This document shows, piece after piece, positions 62,421 through 64,000 of a DNA stretch of 64,000 nucleotides (position 1 is the stretch's first letter; each line of letters begins with the position of its first letter). This DNA is from Astropecten irregularis (Eukaryota > Echinodermata > Asteroidea > Paxillosida > Astropectinidae). The DNA lies in contig OZ020261.1 of the NCBI GenBank assembly GCA_963971285.1, positions 1,984,001 through 2,048,000 on the forward strand, written 5' to 3'. The notes below the pieces were generated by a model that worked only from the letters and a program-made list of their open reading frames with translations, searched no databases and was not told the DNA's origin. The translations under genes were made by a program, and so were the position numbers.

Positions 62421-64000
62421 CAAGTTTTGCGAGCTGACATCCGAATTAATTTTGTACACTCGATCGATCGAGCGCGCGCAACGGGTATACCGCCCTCTAA
62501 CGGCTTGAAAACTTTTCTTTTGTTTCCATTTCATAGACTAGTTCCCAGTCACTTCACTAAAGATTTGTGGACAGTTCGAACTTTTGGGATTATTTTTTAT
62601 TTGTCTGCACTTCACCTCTCATATCACTTATCAGACACAAACTATCGTCGTCATTGTCACTGTCAGTGTATACAATTATATCGTTTAATAACTAAGTGCA
62701 GAACAAATAATTATTCGTGGGGCTTCACAATTTCCAAGCAGACAAGTAATTGCTATCTTATCTACTCTCGTCACGTTGGAAATCGAAAACCGTTGTGACA
62801 ATGTGAGTATGTCGATAAGTTATTATCTTTCTCCTTTAAAGACTGTAGTCAATAAAGTTAATATTGAATCCATATGCCAGTTACAGAATACGGTCATTCA
62901 TTGTGTTTGTTTTGTAGTAGGCCTATATTTCCCAATTAGGCCTAATTTATTAGGCCTACATTTATTTATTCCGTGTAACTGTTAGTCTTTATTCGTACAT
63001 TGTTAACTAACGTTTAATAGGCCTACAAACCTTAAGGCTACGTTGACATTGTATTGCCACATTGTGTGTGCATTATTTTTCTTTTTAGTTTGATGCAAAC
63101 TTGCCTGCAAGTTTGAACACTATTCTCAGTCATGATTTGACATGCGGAAAAATTGACACATTCTGTTCTTTATGGAGGAAAATTACTTGTTTAATATGCT
63201 CCAACATTTTCAAAGTAGGGGGCCTAGGCCTAATTAAAATCGTCAAAAGTACTCGATCGTCAAATCAAATTAAAACTTGCAACCGAGACGTAAACTCTTT
63301 CACGCATGCGCTGTAGTTTGGCTAGGCTCATTGACCAGTCGCAGCATTTGAGAATTATAACTAATTATTGAGATGGATGGATTTTGAGATGTTTTAAAGA
63401 CATATTCGGTCAAGGCAAATCTAGCGTAAATAATCATTGCAAGTTTTACAGAAACATAACATTATTTGGTACCGGTTTCATGTACTTGTACATAGTAATT
63501 CAACGAATTTTGTTCAATGTTTTGTAGCAATGAATAGGGCGGTAAGGGCGCGTATAAAATAAGCAAAATTGCTGAAAAATTAAAACATTTTACAGCATAT
63601 TGTCCACAGCAACACAATTTCAGGCCAAACCCAGATGGGACAATCTCTGTACAAAACCTTCACTTCCCGTTGAGTTTCCTGCCTTGCCTGTAGGCCTAGT
63701 ACACATTTTTATATGTCTACATTTTTTGCATGCCACGCACGGTTTTCTCTAGGGATACAGAGGGATATCTTTTCTTTTATTGTGGACTAGCTTGTCAGTT
63801 GTGGATATCAGTCCGACTCCACCGTAAATATTAGGTGTCACGTGGAATGAATAGGAAGTAGGGCGAGTTGTGTATTGTATGTAGGCCCAAGCTGTGGGTT
63901 AAATATTACCGAGCTGAACTATAGTGTATAGAGGACCTTGCCCTATGCTTGAACAAATAGATAGATCGCATGTCGAGGTGCATGATTATTTCAGATAAAT
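62421..64000. other. Distal region, no supported gene
   Basis: CpG-containing sequence at 62450-62500 (CGATCGATCGAGCGCGCGC) may be the RIIa promoter. On plus, a donor GTGAGTATG at 62801 and an acceptor CTTTTTAG at 63088 flank a possible intron. The following stretch (NLPASLNTILSHDLTCG frame) has no supported start and no family signature. GGCCTA runs are frequent. Nothing else recognised. Confidence 0.35.

Noticed and set aside
62427..62985. Plus-strand frames near the right end
   Set aside because: Start in probable promoter or UTR sequence, with stops in the only frame that would splice across the 62801/63088 signals; no domain seen.

Overview
This is a eukaryotic, animal nuclear sequence. 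Seven genes can be read as spliced or single-exon coding regions; all introns modelled here are GT-AG, and TAA, TAG and TGA all serve as stops. The proteins resemble vertebrate orthologues closely enough to place exon borders by eye. The repeat vocabulary (many short GGCCTA runs, ACATGTAC words, foldback MITEs and tRNA-derived SINEs) suggests an invertebrate deuterostome, most likely an echinoderm. That placement is inference and was not tested by a search.

Layout. 1-3.8 kb: ATP synthase coupling factor 6 (plus, 3 coding exons) behind a CCAAT/CRE promoter. 4.8-6.0 kb: an intronless type II membrane glycosyltransferase-like gene (minus), tail to tail with the first. 6-13.7 kb: no gene, dense in foldback elements, including one transposon nested in another. 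13.8-20.6 kb: DCAF8, a CUL4-DDB1 substrate receptor (minus, 8 coding exons), with part of coding exon 7 amplified inside the following intron. 22.5-27.6 kb: PSMD9, a proteasome assembly chaperone (plus, 6 exons), divergent from DCAF8. 27.6-33 kb: mostly repeats, plus a CpG-rich promoter-like island and a weak candidate small gene near 30.1-31.5 kb. 34.5-43.7 kb: an unfamiliar minus-strand gene encoding a Pro/Gln/Tyr-rich tail, a helical linker and a three-lobed beta-trefoil resembling FGF. Its introns hold three large minisatellites and, on the other strand, a possible membrane-anchor exon. 45.9-49.2 kb: PAFAH1B2/3 catalytic subunit (plus, 5 exons). 49-58.6 kb: repeats, with a nearly perfect 1.53 kb tandem duplication. 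58.6-62.4 kb: an RIIa (dimerisation/docking) protein of the SPA17/CABYR type (minus, 5 coding exons plus a 5' UTR exon).

The genes do not form one pathway; most are housekeeping loci interleaved with accessory DNA. The most unusual items are the beta-trefoil gene, the amplified DCAF8 exon fragment, several TTAA-flanked and hexamer-ended foldback families, one minisatellite unit that expanded independently at three sites, and CTCF-like motifs lying almost exclusively between genes. Most annotated intervals without a gene are repeats. Where I saw nothing, I say so.
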